A stretch of DNA of 64,000 bases. Source: Isoetes taiwanensis. Lineage: Eukaryota > Streptophyta > Lycopodiopsida > Isoetales > Isoetaceae. How positions within the stretch are numbered: the stretch's first letter is position 1; every line of letters starts with the position of its first letter. The DNA lies in contig JAJEKV010000025.1 of assembly GCA_021234155.1 (NCBI GenBank), positions 1,939,995-2,003,994 of the forward strand, given 5' to 3'. Of the stretch, positions 36,814-47,136 are shown one piece after another. Position numbers and translations under genes: made by a program. The notes under the pieces are model-generated. The model was not told the DNA's origin. It did no database searches and worked only from the letters and a program-made list of their open reading frames with translations.

Positions 36814-37560
36814 GTGGTTGCAAACGTCGAGGATGGACACCCGCATCGGAAGTGCATGGTGCTTGACATAAATGGTGTACTGGCACAGACACAACAGAGG
36901 AGAATGAATCAAAAAATCTTGCATCCACCACAAACGAACCATGTTGTAAAAGAAACTGCAAGTAAGTACCTCATTTGCAGACCAGGGTATCATGAGTTTG
37001 TGGAGTGGGCACTGCAGAGGTTTGATGTTGTGATTTGGAGTGCTTCTCTGCTTCGAATACAAGGGATATGGTGGATGCATTGTTCCCTCTGATCTGCACC
37101 CCCATTCTTGAAGATATATGGTCAAGAGCATTGCTATGTATGCGAGCATCCAACCAAAGACAAAAGCAACTATTTTTCAAGGAGTTGAAGGTTGTTCTTG
37201 AGGATTTTCCTCAATATCATGGTATGAATTTCTTGGTTGATGACAGCCTGCACAAAGGGTTTCTAAACCCTGCACACACAACCGTTCCTGTTATGCCTTT
37301 CAAGGGGCAAGAAGAGGACAATTTTTTGCAGAAGTTTGTGTGTCCGGCTTTGGAATACTTGGCCTCTCATACAGTACAGGAAACGATCTCACAAATTGAT
37401 TTCACTGATGCATGGTTGGCCCCGAGACGATTTCTTGATCTTTGGATTACTGTCTCAACAACTACCTTGTCTCAGCCTACTATATCCTCAATGCTCCTAT
37501 TGAAGTACAAAGGCAAATCTTTGGGCACCCTTCCCTCGGCGACGAGCATAGATTTGAGGA
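36814..37560 (+). pseudogene. FCP1/NIF-like HAD phosphatase, frameshifted
   Basis: HAD-fold phosphatase of the FCP1/NLI-interacting-factor type. HAD motif I is MVLDINGVLA near 36857, with the D-x-N variant seen in some plant members in place of DxDxT. Next come YLICRPGYHEFVEWALQRFD and VVIWSAS (37.0 kb). After a frame change come NTRDMVDALFP and FLVDDSLHKGFLNP (motif III/IV region). The chain ends near LASHTVQETI. The frame change coincides with an 8-bp near-duplication, TGCTTCTC|TGCTTCGA at 37041-37056: removing one unit restores SASNTRDMV. It lies upstream of the minus-strand transposase in element A, tail to tail. Confidence 0.75.
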
Positions 37561-37983
37561 CTTCGATGACTTATGAAGTAACCATTGTACACTACTTTTT
37601 TGTAATATATGCAGATTACTTTGTGTTATATCTTGAGTATTGAGTGATCTTGTAAGATGTCTCAAATGTTGAGTGCACAATTTTCTCGTAATATATATCA
37701 AGCTTACTCGCAATACTACAAGCATTGTTTCCAAAGACTAAAATACTCCAATACAAAGACTACTACAAGCATTGTTTCCTATACTAAAAGACTCCAATAC
37801 TCACAAGCATTGTCTCCAATATAATGATCAAAATTTGAGACAAGTACACAAGTAACTACTGAGACTGTTAAAATGATAAAACAACTAGGTCAAAGCATAT
37901 TCAACCTTCATATGGCGTGATTGTCAAGGATCATCCGTGAGTAGCCCGATCAAGGGAAAATCTGTTAGTGCCGTGAATCTGAT

Positions 37984-40900
37984 TCATCTCAAACTTGATG
38001 GTGATACGTGATGATCAGATTTGGAAGGTCGGACCTTTGTCTTCAAGTAGCTCCCAAGTACCATCGGGCCGACAAAGATAGTACAAACCAGCCAACACAT
38101 GTTCATCGACATTGAAGGTTCGACCCCAATATCCTTGACAATTACATCAAGGATATGCCTCGACTTAACACATTTGACCACATAGAAATCTGCATTCTCC
38201 TCGATTTCCTCCTCTGGCCTACAAACAAAGTTATCACCTTCCTCTATGTTTCCACTAAGCCATTCTCCATCACCTTCAAAAATGCCTCATCGATTTCGTC
38301 TTGATGCCTTCACCAAATGAGACTTTTACGGCTTTAGAGTAACATATTTCCAATTCTTTAACCTCTGCTTGTTCACACAAGATGACCAGTTTCCTTTCAA
38401 ACAGTTACCACAGAAACAACTTAAACCTCTATGAGCCACCCTTGTGCTTGATTTGGCCAAGTATGTCCTGATGCTGTGTATTTCCTTCGTCCCTTCTACC
38501 CTGGCACAGTCCAGCCGGGTTCATTCCTATCAACATCATCCTTTCCAATGAACCAAAAGTGCACGCAAAAAGCCGGCCAACAACTATTGCGGTTCACATA
38601 CAAAGATGAGGCACATTACAGCATTACACAGCAGATAAAAGCAGATAAAAGCACTTTGTGAAGCAGATGAAAGCACGTTAAAAGCAGATGAATGCAGATG
38701 AAAGCATATTACCTCTTGATGTCCCCGTTGCTGGCACCTTCATTCCAACTCATAGCGAATTCATTGCATCAAGCTGAAGACCCTAAATCTCACTCCATCA
38801 TACTTGAGCTGCTCTCTAGTGAATGCCCCTTTGAGGACTGCCCCTTGCCCATCGTGCTCTCCCTTACCATGGGCTGTCCCAAAGAAATTCCATATTATTT
38901 CCTTCCCTAGCTCGTGGTGATATCTTGGTAGGAAATAGAATGGTCGGGCAGATTTGAATTGGCTAGAACAACCATCCCGACCAAACTATATGCCCGGAGA
39001 ATTCTACACCATTTGATACTAGCCATGAATTGTGCTTTCTAAGACAGTGTTGCACAAAAAGAGTGTCATGAATCTTGTCATCACTCAAGTAAAAATGGGT
39101 TTCCTTCAATAGCTTTTCGATCCCGAGAGTTGTCCATCCTATACATGATGTGGACGAGAATTGTTATTTGGTCATTGTGCCCATGCTGGCTTTGAACCTC
39201 CCTTTGTATTTTGATGCTGTAATTCTCAGCAAAATCAATTACAGAAACAATGGTGCCATCTTGGATATTGTCCAAGCACCTCTTGAATTGCATGGCCTGC
39301 CACCTAGCCCTGTAATTGTGTGACACGAATATCTTCAACGTGGAACACAGATATGAAATGAAAGCCTTCACTGCCGTTCTCTTGTAAGACAATCTAAGAA
39401 CTGGCTTTGGTCCTTTCTTTTTTTTCCCCTTGCCATTTGAGGTCTCATCTTGTGCTGCAGCTTCAGGCTGTGTCCCACCAGCTGCCTTGGATTTCTTACT
39501 TTTGTTTCCCTTCTTCTCAACTTGTCTCGCAGCCTTCAGTCGGGTCCTACCAAATACCTTGGATTTCTTACTTTTGTTTCCATTCTTCTCAGCTTGTGCT
39601 GCAGCTTCAGGGAGTGTCCCACCAGCTACCTTGGACTTCTTACTTTGGTTTCCCTTCTTGGTGGCATTAGATCTTTTCTTTCTGCTGCCACCTGGCACTT
39701 CCTTGGTAACGCAGGCTGCAACTCCATCAGCTTCTTCTGTCTCCACCGAATCAGAACAAGGTCCAGTAGCATAAAAAAGAAGATCGGTATAAGTTGAAAG
39801 CACAAAAGCGATGGTCGGCGATGACAAGACACATATCGGCATGCTTCAAAGAAACAATAAAGAGAGTATTACCTTTTCAAACGTCTTCCATTCAAGCAAG
39901 AACTCGTGATTCTCTCTTTCTCTTGGACATATAGGAAGACTTTTCGTGCCACACTTCTGACATGTCTGCATCAAGCGAATATGTTTATACCATTCTTCAC
40001 CCTCGCTCTTGTTGCAAACCACGACCCTCCGTGAGCTCATTGGTTGAGTCATAATGTATGTTGGTGGCGGACACTTCTCACCGTGTCCACGGACCTCGCA
40101 GTGCACTTGCACTCTTCACCATGGAATCCGGTTTTTGGCGACCTTAATGCATTCGGTGCTACCCGCATACTCCAACTTCATATGGTATATGCAACAACGG
40201 GTTTCCTTTACGATACTTTCTTCACATAAATAGGCTTCAACTTCTCGAAAGCCTTTAAGCAAACGGTGTTCGGGATGTCCCTTTTGTATTGTTGATATAG
40301 TCTGCGGTTAATGGTGGCCTTTGGTTAGAAATAGCGTAAAAAAAAAAAAGTTTGTATGGAAACTTATACATGTGACCTCCGGAAGGTGCAAGGGATAAGA
40401 AATTCGAAGCCCCGACTCTCCAACGATGTTCACAACATCTTTCTTGCAAGGAGAGACTCTAGCTGTTTTCTTTCCAGAATTACATTTATGCTTTGCTTGC
40501 AAGCGGGGGTGAGAGAATCGCACCTCAACCTCTTTTTGGAAAAGCGGACCACGGACCATTTCCAAGGAAGGCTTCCCGATTTCCTTAATGCGGCCGTTGC
40601 AATTGTTGACCTCATGCAACCTATCATAAGAAATATTGCACATGTATCAATGAACATATCCCAAACAAAGATCACTCAAAGCAGATACAAGCACTTGAAA
40701 GCATGAAGAAGCACGTGCATGAAGACAAGAAATAGATGTACCTAACAGCCCCGCCATAGTGGAATTGCATCTCGAATTTGTGGAAGAAGCCATCACAAGT
40801 GTTGAGGTTCCGCTCTCCAAATATCATGGTTCCTTAGCCTCTTTGTGGCTGCCATTGTCTCTGTTTCAAGTTGTTGAGCAAAGCACTCCCTTGCCTTTGC

Positions 40901-41030
40901 ACTCCTTTGGATTTGGCAAAAAAGTCCGGTTCCGAGATTTCCATTTTAGGGTGATGAACCACCCTCTTCATCACATCGACCTTGAGTTACGTGAATGCTT
41001 TTTGGTGAGCTTATTGAAGTAATCAACTAC
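37984..41030 (-). pseudogene. DFAENY-type transposase-like gene in element A
   Basis: Minus strand, N to C. Upstream pieces lie at about 41.0-39.85 kb, including CNKSEGEEWYKHIRLMQTCQ and a CxxC (MQTCQKCGTKS). The longest frame is 39842-39081 (253 codons). It holds three 24-residue Lys-rich repeats (residues 64-135, GN(Q/K)SKKSK...), then FVSHNYRARWQAMQFKRCL and VIDFAENYSIKIQREVQ, with H..NDQITILVH. Then come SDDKIHDTLFVQHCL (about 39.08 kb), HIVWSGW (expected SDG), WNFFGTAHGKGEHDGQGAVL (about 38.85 kb) and YVVKCVKSRHILDVIVKDIG near the end. Acidic residues in DFAENY, SDG and the HGKG block could form an RNase-H-like centre; that is inference. Frameshifts and stops make it inactive. It is homologous to the element B gene. 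Confidence 0.7.
38621..38705 (+). repeat. Short tandem repeat of GCAGAT(A/G)AAAGCA
   Basis: About six imperfect units in 85 bp, probably inside an intron of the minus-strand transposase-like gene. A related scatter is at about 40678-40730. Confidence 0.7.
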
Positions 41031-41485
41031 TTGCTTGGCTATTTCTTGCCCGTCTCATGCTCGGATCCTCCCGCTCAACCGCTCTTTTCATCTTATTCCT
41101 TAATCAGTATTCTCTCTTTCTCTCGCATCCAATTTCTTGTAAATTGCGAGAGGAACCTGGATCTTCACGTGATATTTCACGTGTTGGATTGACATCCAAC
41201 AAATTTGGAACATCTTGTATTGGGATTCATCGGTAAAAATCCAATGCTAAACGCTTGATTGCCTCCAGTAGGTGTCGGGGGGCCATGAAATTCCGAGAGA
41301 GGGAGGATAATTGAATTGGAGGGAGAATTTTTTGCGCCCATGACGAAGTAATCCAATTTGCGTGCGTGACACCACACCACTCGCTACGAAAATCCAGCCA
41401 AAACCCACAATCATTATCCTAACGGTTCATTCGTGAGGTGGACGTGTTAGTACATGAAGGGCGTAAAAAAAATGACGGGCAGTTA

Positions 41486-41531
41486 CGCTTAAAGCACCCC
41501 AAATTAAGCAAAAGCAGGGGTGCTTTAAGCG
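41486..41531. repeat. 15-bp perfect stem hairpin near the right end of element A
   Basis: CGCTTAAAGCACCCC at 41486-41500 is the exact reverse complement of 41517-41531, with a 16-base loop. Confidence 0.9.
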
Positions 41532-41550
41532 GGCTAAAACCCTGCTATAA

Positions 41551-41570
41551 GCATGCGTCCGGACGCATGC
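41551..41570. repeat. Perfect 20-bp palindrome abutting the right inverted repeat
   Basis: GCATGCGTCCGGACGCATGC lies immediately inside the right terminal repeat of element A (41571-41599). It could be a transposase or regulatory binding site; that role is inference. Confidence 0.9.
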
Positions 41571-41599
41571 TTTTGCTACCCACCAGCATACTTTCACCC

Positions 41600-42288
41600 T
41601 TTTGGCAAGATGTTGTCCCGCTTTCAGGCTTGCAAAGTTTTCGGACACCAACGCTTCCTATTGGTTATGTCTTCCAGTCGCATTCTCTTCCGGGGGATCT
41701 CCCCCGGAATAAAATAAGAGTATAAATTTGTACGGAAAAGGGTTGCGCCATGTCGCTTTTGACACAGTGGAAAAAACGTCTTATTTTTTTTTTTTTCTAA
41801 TGTGGACAGATCTTAGTGGCCAAAAAATAAGACATCCACGTAGTGGAAAATCACCCTAAGACACCTTTTATAATGAAGTCATGGAAAACCACATCACAAG
41901 AATGACATGGCACCTCAAATGCTATTATGAGACAGCTATATTTTAAGCCAACCATGGAAAAAGAGGCTTACTTAGAATCGATGTTGTTGTGTTTTGCCTC
42001 ATTTTGACCCTGTAGAAGATTTCACTCTAATTTATCGCTGTATAAAATGTTGATCTTGAATTAGAAGAGAAGGGCGATGCATGTTTTGACAGGCCGATGC
42101 ATGTTTTCTATTCTTCAGTTTCTATCTATTTGTCAATTAAATCAGTGATTGCAGCAATACATGAGGATTAAGACTGACATAAACTAGATTAAAAACTGAT
42201 ATGCATTGGCCCATAAAAGCCAAAATTTATTACTCATTAGTTCGGCAGTAACAGCAATTGATGTCAAAATTTGATAATAAAAATGGCT
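41600..42288. other. Stretch without recognisable gene
   Basis: Sequence between element A and the small membrane-protein gene, on the gene's 3' side. It probably contains that gene's 3'UTR at its right edge. No coding seen. Confidence 0.5.
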
Positions 42289-42807
42289 CTAGAACATGGC
42301 TTTTCTAGAATGGTACATATGGCTATAGAGAGGAATTCTGTTACCTGGAAGTTTTGATCCAACCAGAGCTTCCACACTTCTCTTTCGATCCAATCCGGCA
42401 CGCATAACAGAAGGAGCTCCCCTTTCCGGCCGACCTTGTGAAGAAATGCTTTGATCCTTTCTGTTTGATCTAGGATGGCGCCTGTATTCCTGATTATTTC
42501 CTTTTGGTGAGACCACATCCTCTGCAAACCTAACTTTTTTCTTCTTTTTCTTGCATTCCGGTGCTTCACCAGCAAGAAATGTTTTCGAAACAGTATTAAT
42601 TTCTTTCCTTTCCTCCTTACTCTGTTTTTTGGAGCTTGAGCCTTTCTTAGAATCATTTTTACTGCCGGATTCCTCTTCAGCATGTGAGGATTTAGATAAA
42701 TGCATGCTCTGCAAAAGGGATCCGTGATCTTTTCTCAGAGCAAGGTAAATAACACCTCCGGCGAGTATGGCTGCCATGCCAATTCCGCCGGAAGCGAGAT
42801 TTGCCAT
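42289..42807 (-). CDS. Small single-pass membrane protein with a KVRF motif
   Basis: A 172-residue intact frame. I chose the ATG at 42807 because TTTGTGAAATTCAG just upstream is a good splice acceptor three bases before it, implying a 5'UTR intron and making the in-frame ATG at 42831 intronic. Residues about 5-24 (ASGGIGMAAILAGGVIYLAL) form one hydrophobic segment. A Ser/Lys/Glu-rich linker follows (40-85), then a run of six lysines and KVRFAEDVV (91-99). The C-terminus is LPGNRIPLYSHMY. I recall uncharacterised plant proteins with the same layout, ending in a (M/L)PxNRxxLY motif. KVRF fits the RVxF docking consensus for protein phosphatase 1, so a membrane-anchored PP1 partner is possible but unproven. 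Confidence 0.78.
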   Translation of the reverse strand: MANLASGGIGMAAILAGGVIYLALRKDHGSLLQSMHLSKSSHAEEESGSKNDSKKGSSSKKQSKEERKEINTVSKTFLAGEAPECKKKKKKVRFAEDVVSPKGNNQEYRRHPRSNRKDQSISSQGRPERGAPSVMRAGLDRKRSVEALVGSKLPGNRIPLYSHMYHSRKAMF

Positions 42808-43400
42808 GCCCTGAATTTCACAAAGGGCCACAAGAATTAAATGATCTGATCTTCAAGAACCGCTGCACAAATTCCTGGATTTCAACAAAAATCACGAATG
42901 AACCTTTAAACTGGCAAATCTCCCAATTCTCGATCTTTACAACCAAGAAGAAACAGAGCCGAGTACAATCTTCAAAGATTGCTCTTACAATCACAAGATT
43001 TTGCACTTCTTGAATCAAAATCGCAAACTAAATACGATATGACCAGAATCAAAAGAAATTACCACGATGAAACACGATTTGAACCACGAAATTTCGCAAG
43101 AAGCCCCCCTTTGCAGTAGATTATACCTTCTTAAACTGCCAAGAGGCAATGTGACAAAGAAGCAAGGGCCAGAAATAGATTACAAAGATGGACCTAGGAA
43201 TCGCCTGGACTGCTGAAAGCGGCGCCGCAGGCGATGAAACGACAAATTCTGCGAACAAAATATTAGATTCCGGTGCACCCCACCATAGGCGGATTTAGAA
43301 GCTCCGATTTAAGCCGTCTGGCAATTAAAAGACTGCGCCGTAGAAGAAATCAAAGCTTCATCAAAATTGGCCAAACCCAATCGCTTCTGTTCTTCTTTTA
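42808..43400 (-). other. Probable 5'UTR and leader intron of the KVRF gene
   Basis: Upstream on the minus strand, 43400-43200 is more GC-rich and reads like a 5' leader. A donor probably lies near 43200 and the acceptor is just before the ATG at 42807. I cannot fix the transcription start. Confidence 0.4.
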
Positions 43401-44742
43401 GCTAATACAGTAATATAAATATTATTATATGGCCTTTTACCATTTAGGGCAAAGAGTGCACTTTAGTAATTCCCTATTCTTTTTCAAAAAAAAAACCTAC
43501 TTTTTCTAACTTTAGGCTTTTAGTCCCTACAAGTAGCAATTGTCAACATTTTTACCTAACTTTAGTTAGAAACCCAGACCGTGTGTTTGTTATGCAGAAA
43601 TCCCGTGTATCATTATCAGGGGTTCACACATAATATCACAATTGGGTGGCTTAAATTTCCATGGCGCAATTTCAAACTTCCATGTTGTCTATGCAAATAA
43701 TAACAGGCCAATACTAATAGACAATATGATTCCATGTTGTTGTTGCTGAAAGTAAAAATACTATCTATCTATCTATCTATCTAAGAACCAAGGTATACGA
43801 TTTCACATCGTCAATGCCAATGATAACAAGCAATACAATTCTAGAGAATATGATTCTGCAGGGCACAAGTAAAGAGGTAAATAAAATTTCCGTTGTAGTT
43901 TGCTCTCCAAGCTTAGATCTATTTCGTTTGTTTGCTATGGCATGTCTTCCATGGTTCATGAGAGTAGACCATACTCATACATGATTCAAAGCTCCACAAT
44001 TCCACCCCTTTGTTATAGCAATACTTGGCTCAAATTTTGCCTTTCCAAGCTCTTCTAGATATACAAGCTCAAGCTCTTACAAATATAACAGCTACTCTGG
44101 GCTCATAGTAGCTCTTTCAAATATACTCCTGGCTTGACACATACTTGTATATGGCTAGCAATATCAAGTACATATCAAGTTTGTATGAAGATTGATACGC
44201 ATGCTTTCACAAACATACATAAACATTTCACAATGTAAATATTTGTATGTTCTAAATATAGATTTCTTTCAGATCCATAAAGATTTTGTCCGGCCAGCCT
44301 TATCTACTATGATGGCATTGAAGAGATTCCCATATGGTGTCTCCACCTTATTGGTTGTCCAAGCTTTCTTATCTTGGCCATATATCTTGATTCATACAGT
44401 ATGAGTGGTCCATGTTGGGACGTGCCTCCTCCTATGACATATTAGGGCAAATATTGTGGTCCTTAAATGTTACATACTTGTCTTGAACCTAAGATGATTC
44501 GATAAAATTGGTACATAACATCATCACATCCACATATATTATTCGTCATATACAACAACATCAAAAACTCTTCCTTGGTCGGGGTGTCTTTTGCTAATGC
44601 CAGTTGGACGAGTACATCTTTGATCGATTATCCATATTGTCTTGATTAGGAAATATGAATTTTCTATAGTTATAAGTTGGTATACTAGACTTTGTAAACA
44701 TATTTGACCGAGTGTCTATGAAATTTAATTAACTTGAGTGAA
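43401..44742. other. Stretch without recognisable gene; contains an ATCT microsatellite
   Basis: A CTAT/ATCT tetranucleotide run of about five units lies at 43761-43784. The frame at 44192-44404 is not recognised. The stretch may contain the promoter of the KVRF gene at its left edge. Confidence 0.4.
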
Positions 44743-44752
44743 ATGGAAGTTT
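44743..44752. repeat. Target-site duplication of LINE 2, left
   Basis: ATGGAAGTTT here recurs at 45469-45478. The last bases merge with the T tract. Confidence 0.75.
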
Positions 44753-45468
44753 TTTTTTTTTGAAGGATCAAATTAATTAATATTAATACAGAGCAAGTAT
44801 AAGAAGAGCGAAACTGGGGTACTCCTGCCCAAGCAACCACGCTCGAGCGAGAACCTAAACTGCACGTAGACCTACCTACGACTCAGGAAACAAACTTGCC
44901 ATTACTGTCTACAATGAGGAGGGTCCTTTTCCAGACAGCTGCCTTGAACTGCTCTTTCCGAGGGGACGCCAAGTAGGAAAGATATAATTTGTACCTCACT
45001 GCGGGATCAAACACTAGGTTGCACCTCTTCATTCCTGAACACCTTCATGCGCCGCCGCTTCCAAATGAGCCACAGTAGCCAAGCCTTACACAAATGGAAG
45101 GCCAGACTCTGAACCTGGGACCACCCATGAGAACCTCTTGACTACGGAGAGAGATGTGAAAGAGGCACTGGGCCCACTGCCATGCGGGCTGGATCTTCGT
45201 GCAGAGAAACATACAGTGTTCCAGGGTCTCAACACAGGCACCACACATTGGACACCGGTCGCTGATCAACAGATTGATCCTGTGAACCCAAGTATTCGCC
45301 CTCAGGGATCGGCGCACTATCTGCCACAACAACACCCGAATCTTTTTTTTTTTTTTTTTTTTTTTTTTGGAGATTGGGTTCCACACCCATCTCCAGATGT
45401 TGCCCCAGTCATCTCCCGGTACCTGGAGACTCCAGCCGTCTGAGGGAGGCAGCTTATCCTGAATTGCC
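44753..45468 (-). mobile_element. 5'-truncated LINE on the minus strand
   Basis: A T tract at its left edge is the poly(A) of a minus-strand copy, and ATGGAAGTTT flanks both sides. The coding part, 45468-45045, is the zf-RVT end of an L1-type ORF2: IRVLLWQIVRRSLRANTWVH, RCPMCGACVETLEHC. A run of 26 T (45343-45368) splits the WxWVWNPxxKIRVLLWQ block and inserts a string of lysines. The 3' end sequence CTTCAAAA before the tail resembles that of the first LINE. Confidence 0.85.
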
Positions 45469-45478
45469 ATGGAAGTTT

Positions 45479-46754
45479 AACATCCATGGACACTATAATC
45501 CATACAATACAGAGCATTACGATGCAAGATGCACTAGGAACATATTATCTGGATCTAACCTAGGTTTTTGAGAGAAAAACAGTAAACTAAGGTTGCAAAA
45601 TGTTAATGCTAAAATTCTGTCTTCAATATGACATTTCAATGGGCCAAGACAACGCTTTAGAAAAAAAAAGAGCATGGACAGGCTAAAGGTCATTCAATAA
45701 CGTCCAGGAAGAACATAAACCAATGCATTGAGCTCTTATATTCAGACCCACCTATAGCGTTATTGCACATGTAGCCATTCATAAGCAAAGGCCCTCACCC
45801 TTGGCTATGAGGACATGTGTATGCCATTGCACCAACCACAAACTTCTCGTCCATTGATTATGTGGCTTAGCTAGTTTTGAACGCTACCACTTTATCCATT
45901 GTTTAGATTCAAGTGCTTAAAGTGCATGTGGCATATGCTTCAACATGCTTGTTTAGAGTTATGCATAAAGCATTCAAACGCAAATGCCAATACTTAGTTA
46001 GATCTAAATACCTTAGACAGATTATATCTTTTCACCATAGATATTCATTTAAGTTTGACAAATATTATGAGCATTTTACTGGAGAATATCTGAAGAGAAT
46101 ATACAAAGTTCGAGGTATTATTTTTCATTGTTTCATGCTCTGAAGTATCCTACATGTGGAAAGTTAGAGAAACTTTTTTTTTTTTAAAGCATGCTTGCCT
46201 AAACTCCCCTATAACAATCTCTGGAATTCTAGCCTATCCAAGTCGTCTGCCACATCATATCTTTTTGATCTGTCATTACTTTAACCATGCGATCTACTTA
46301 CTAATTTATAATCTAATGGTCATAGAAATTAGAAAATCCCTTGAGGTTTAGTTTCCTCTTCCCGACCCGACCTCGATCAAGCTCTTTTTATTTCCAGCAA
46401 AAAATTAGTTCTATAAAACTCTCCATGAAACTCCCAAAGAACTATGCAGTTTCTAAATATTTAAAGAAAGAATTGGATCCTTCTGCATTATTACTGGCAC
46501 AAAGTTTTCCCTTCTAGTCTATCCCTGCAACAAGTGAAGGAACCCATATGTCCTAAAAGCTCGAACCTGCTTCCATCTCTTTATTCTAACAATGCTTGAC
46601 AATGATAAAAGAGCAAACAGAACCAGTAAACAGTGATATATTGATCAGTGACTTGATACAATATATATAACAACAAATAACGGTGATTTGCATCCTAAAT
46701 CAGGCCCAAGATCAAGCCAGGATCTCAGGCCAGAGGCGAAACCATAACATTTTT
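45479..46754. other. Stretch without recognisable gene
   Basis: No coding. This interval should include the 3' LTR of the copia relic that follows on the minus strand, but I could not delimit one. Confidence 0.35.
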
Positions 46755-47136
46755 TCTTCAATGAGGACAGACACCCAGAGAAAGAATAAATTGATGGAAT
46801 TTATCATATTCAACAGCTTTGTTCAATAAATCTGCAATCATGTTTTGAGTGGGAAGATTGAAAAGTTCCACAAAACCAATATCCACTTGTTGACAAACAT
46901 AATGATAATGTATAATGTGATGAGTATGTCAGTGATATGTAGGATAGCCAGATATTCTACTTCAGCCGACGAAAGAGCAGCTGTGGCTTGCTTGTGATAG
47001 AGCCAGCCAACCACACCACTATGGAAAAAATAACATCAACCTGTGGTAGACTACAAAGAAGCATTAGTGCCATGACTTGCATCAACAAAATCAACCAAGG
47101 AAGAAGGCTGATTTCTGGAGTACTAAATGCCCGAGG
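46755..47136 (-). pseudogene. Ty1/copia RNase H and pol C-terminus relic
   Basis: The minus strand reads YSRNQPSSLVDFVDASHG (cf. YSRxxxxxLxGFxDADxAG), then GWLYHKQATAALSSAEVEYL (cf. SWxSKKQxxVALSSxEAEY), and ends FILSLGV, the usual copia pol terminus. Frames change between pieces. Its upstream part is cut off at 47137 by the CACTA end, so the copia copy is older than the CACTA insertion. Confidence 0.78.

Larger units (their letters stand above)
33842..41599. mobile_element. Candidate large DNA transposon, element A
   Basis: A 29-bp perfect inverted repeat, starting GGGTGAAAGTATGCTGGTGG at 33842-33870 and mirrored at 41571-41599, bounds 7758 bp. TTTT flanks both outer edges, which may be a target duplication but is weak. 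Inside are a decayed plus-strand coding region (34.3-36.1 kb), an FCP1-like phosphatase (36.8-37.6 kb, +) and a DFAENY-type transposase-like gene (about 41.0-38.0 kb, -). Just inside the right end are a perfect 20-bp palindrome and a 15-bp stem hairpin. All genes are frameshifted, so the copy is dead. No superfamily can be assigned. Confidence 0.6.

Noticed and set aside
32497-41000. Frameshifts as long-read sequencing error rather than decay
   Set aside because: Stops, missing blocks and substitutions occur together with the indels, and the HARP-RING and KVRF genes in the same window are clean, so decay is the simpler reading. Raw reads could settle it.
43761-43784. CTAT/ATCT tract as a functional repeat
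   Set aside because: Simple tetranucleotide microsatellite of about five units.
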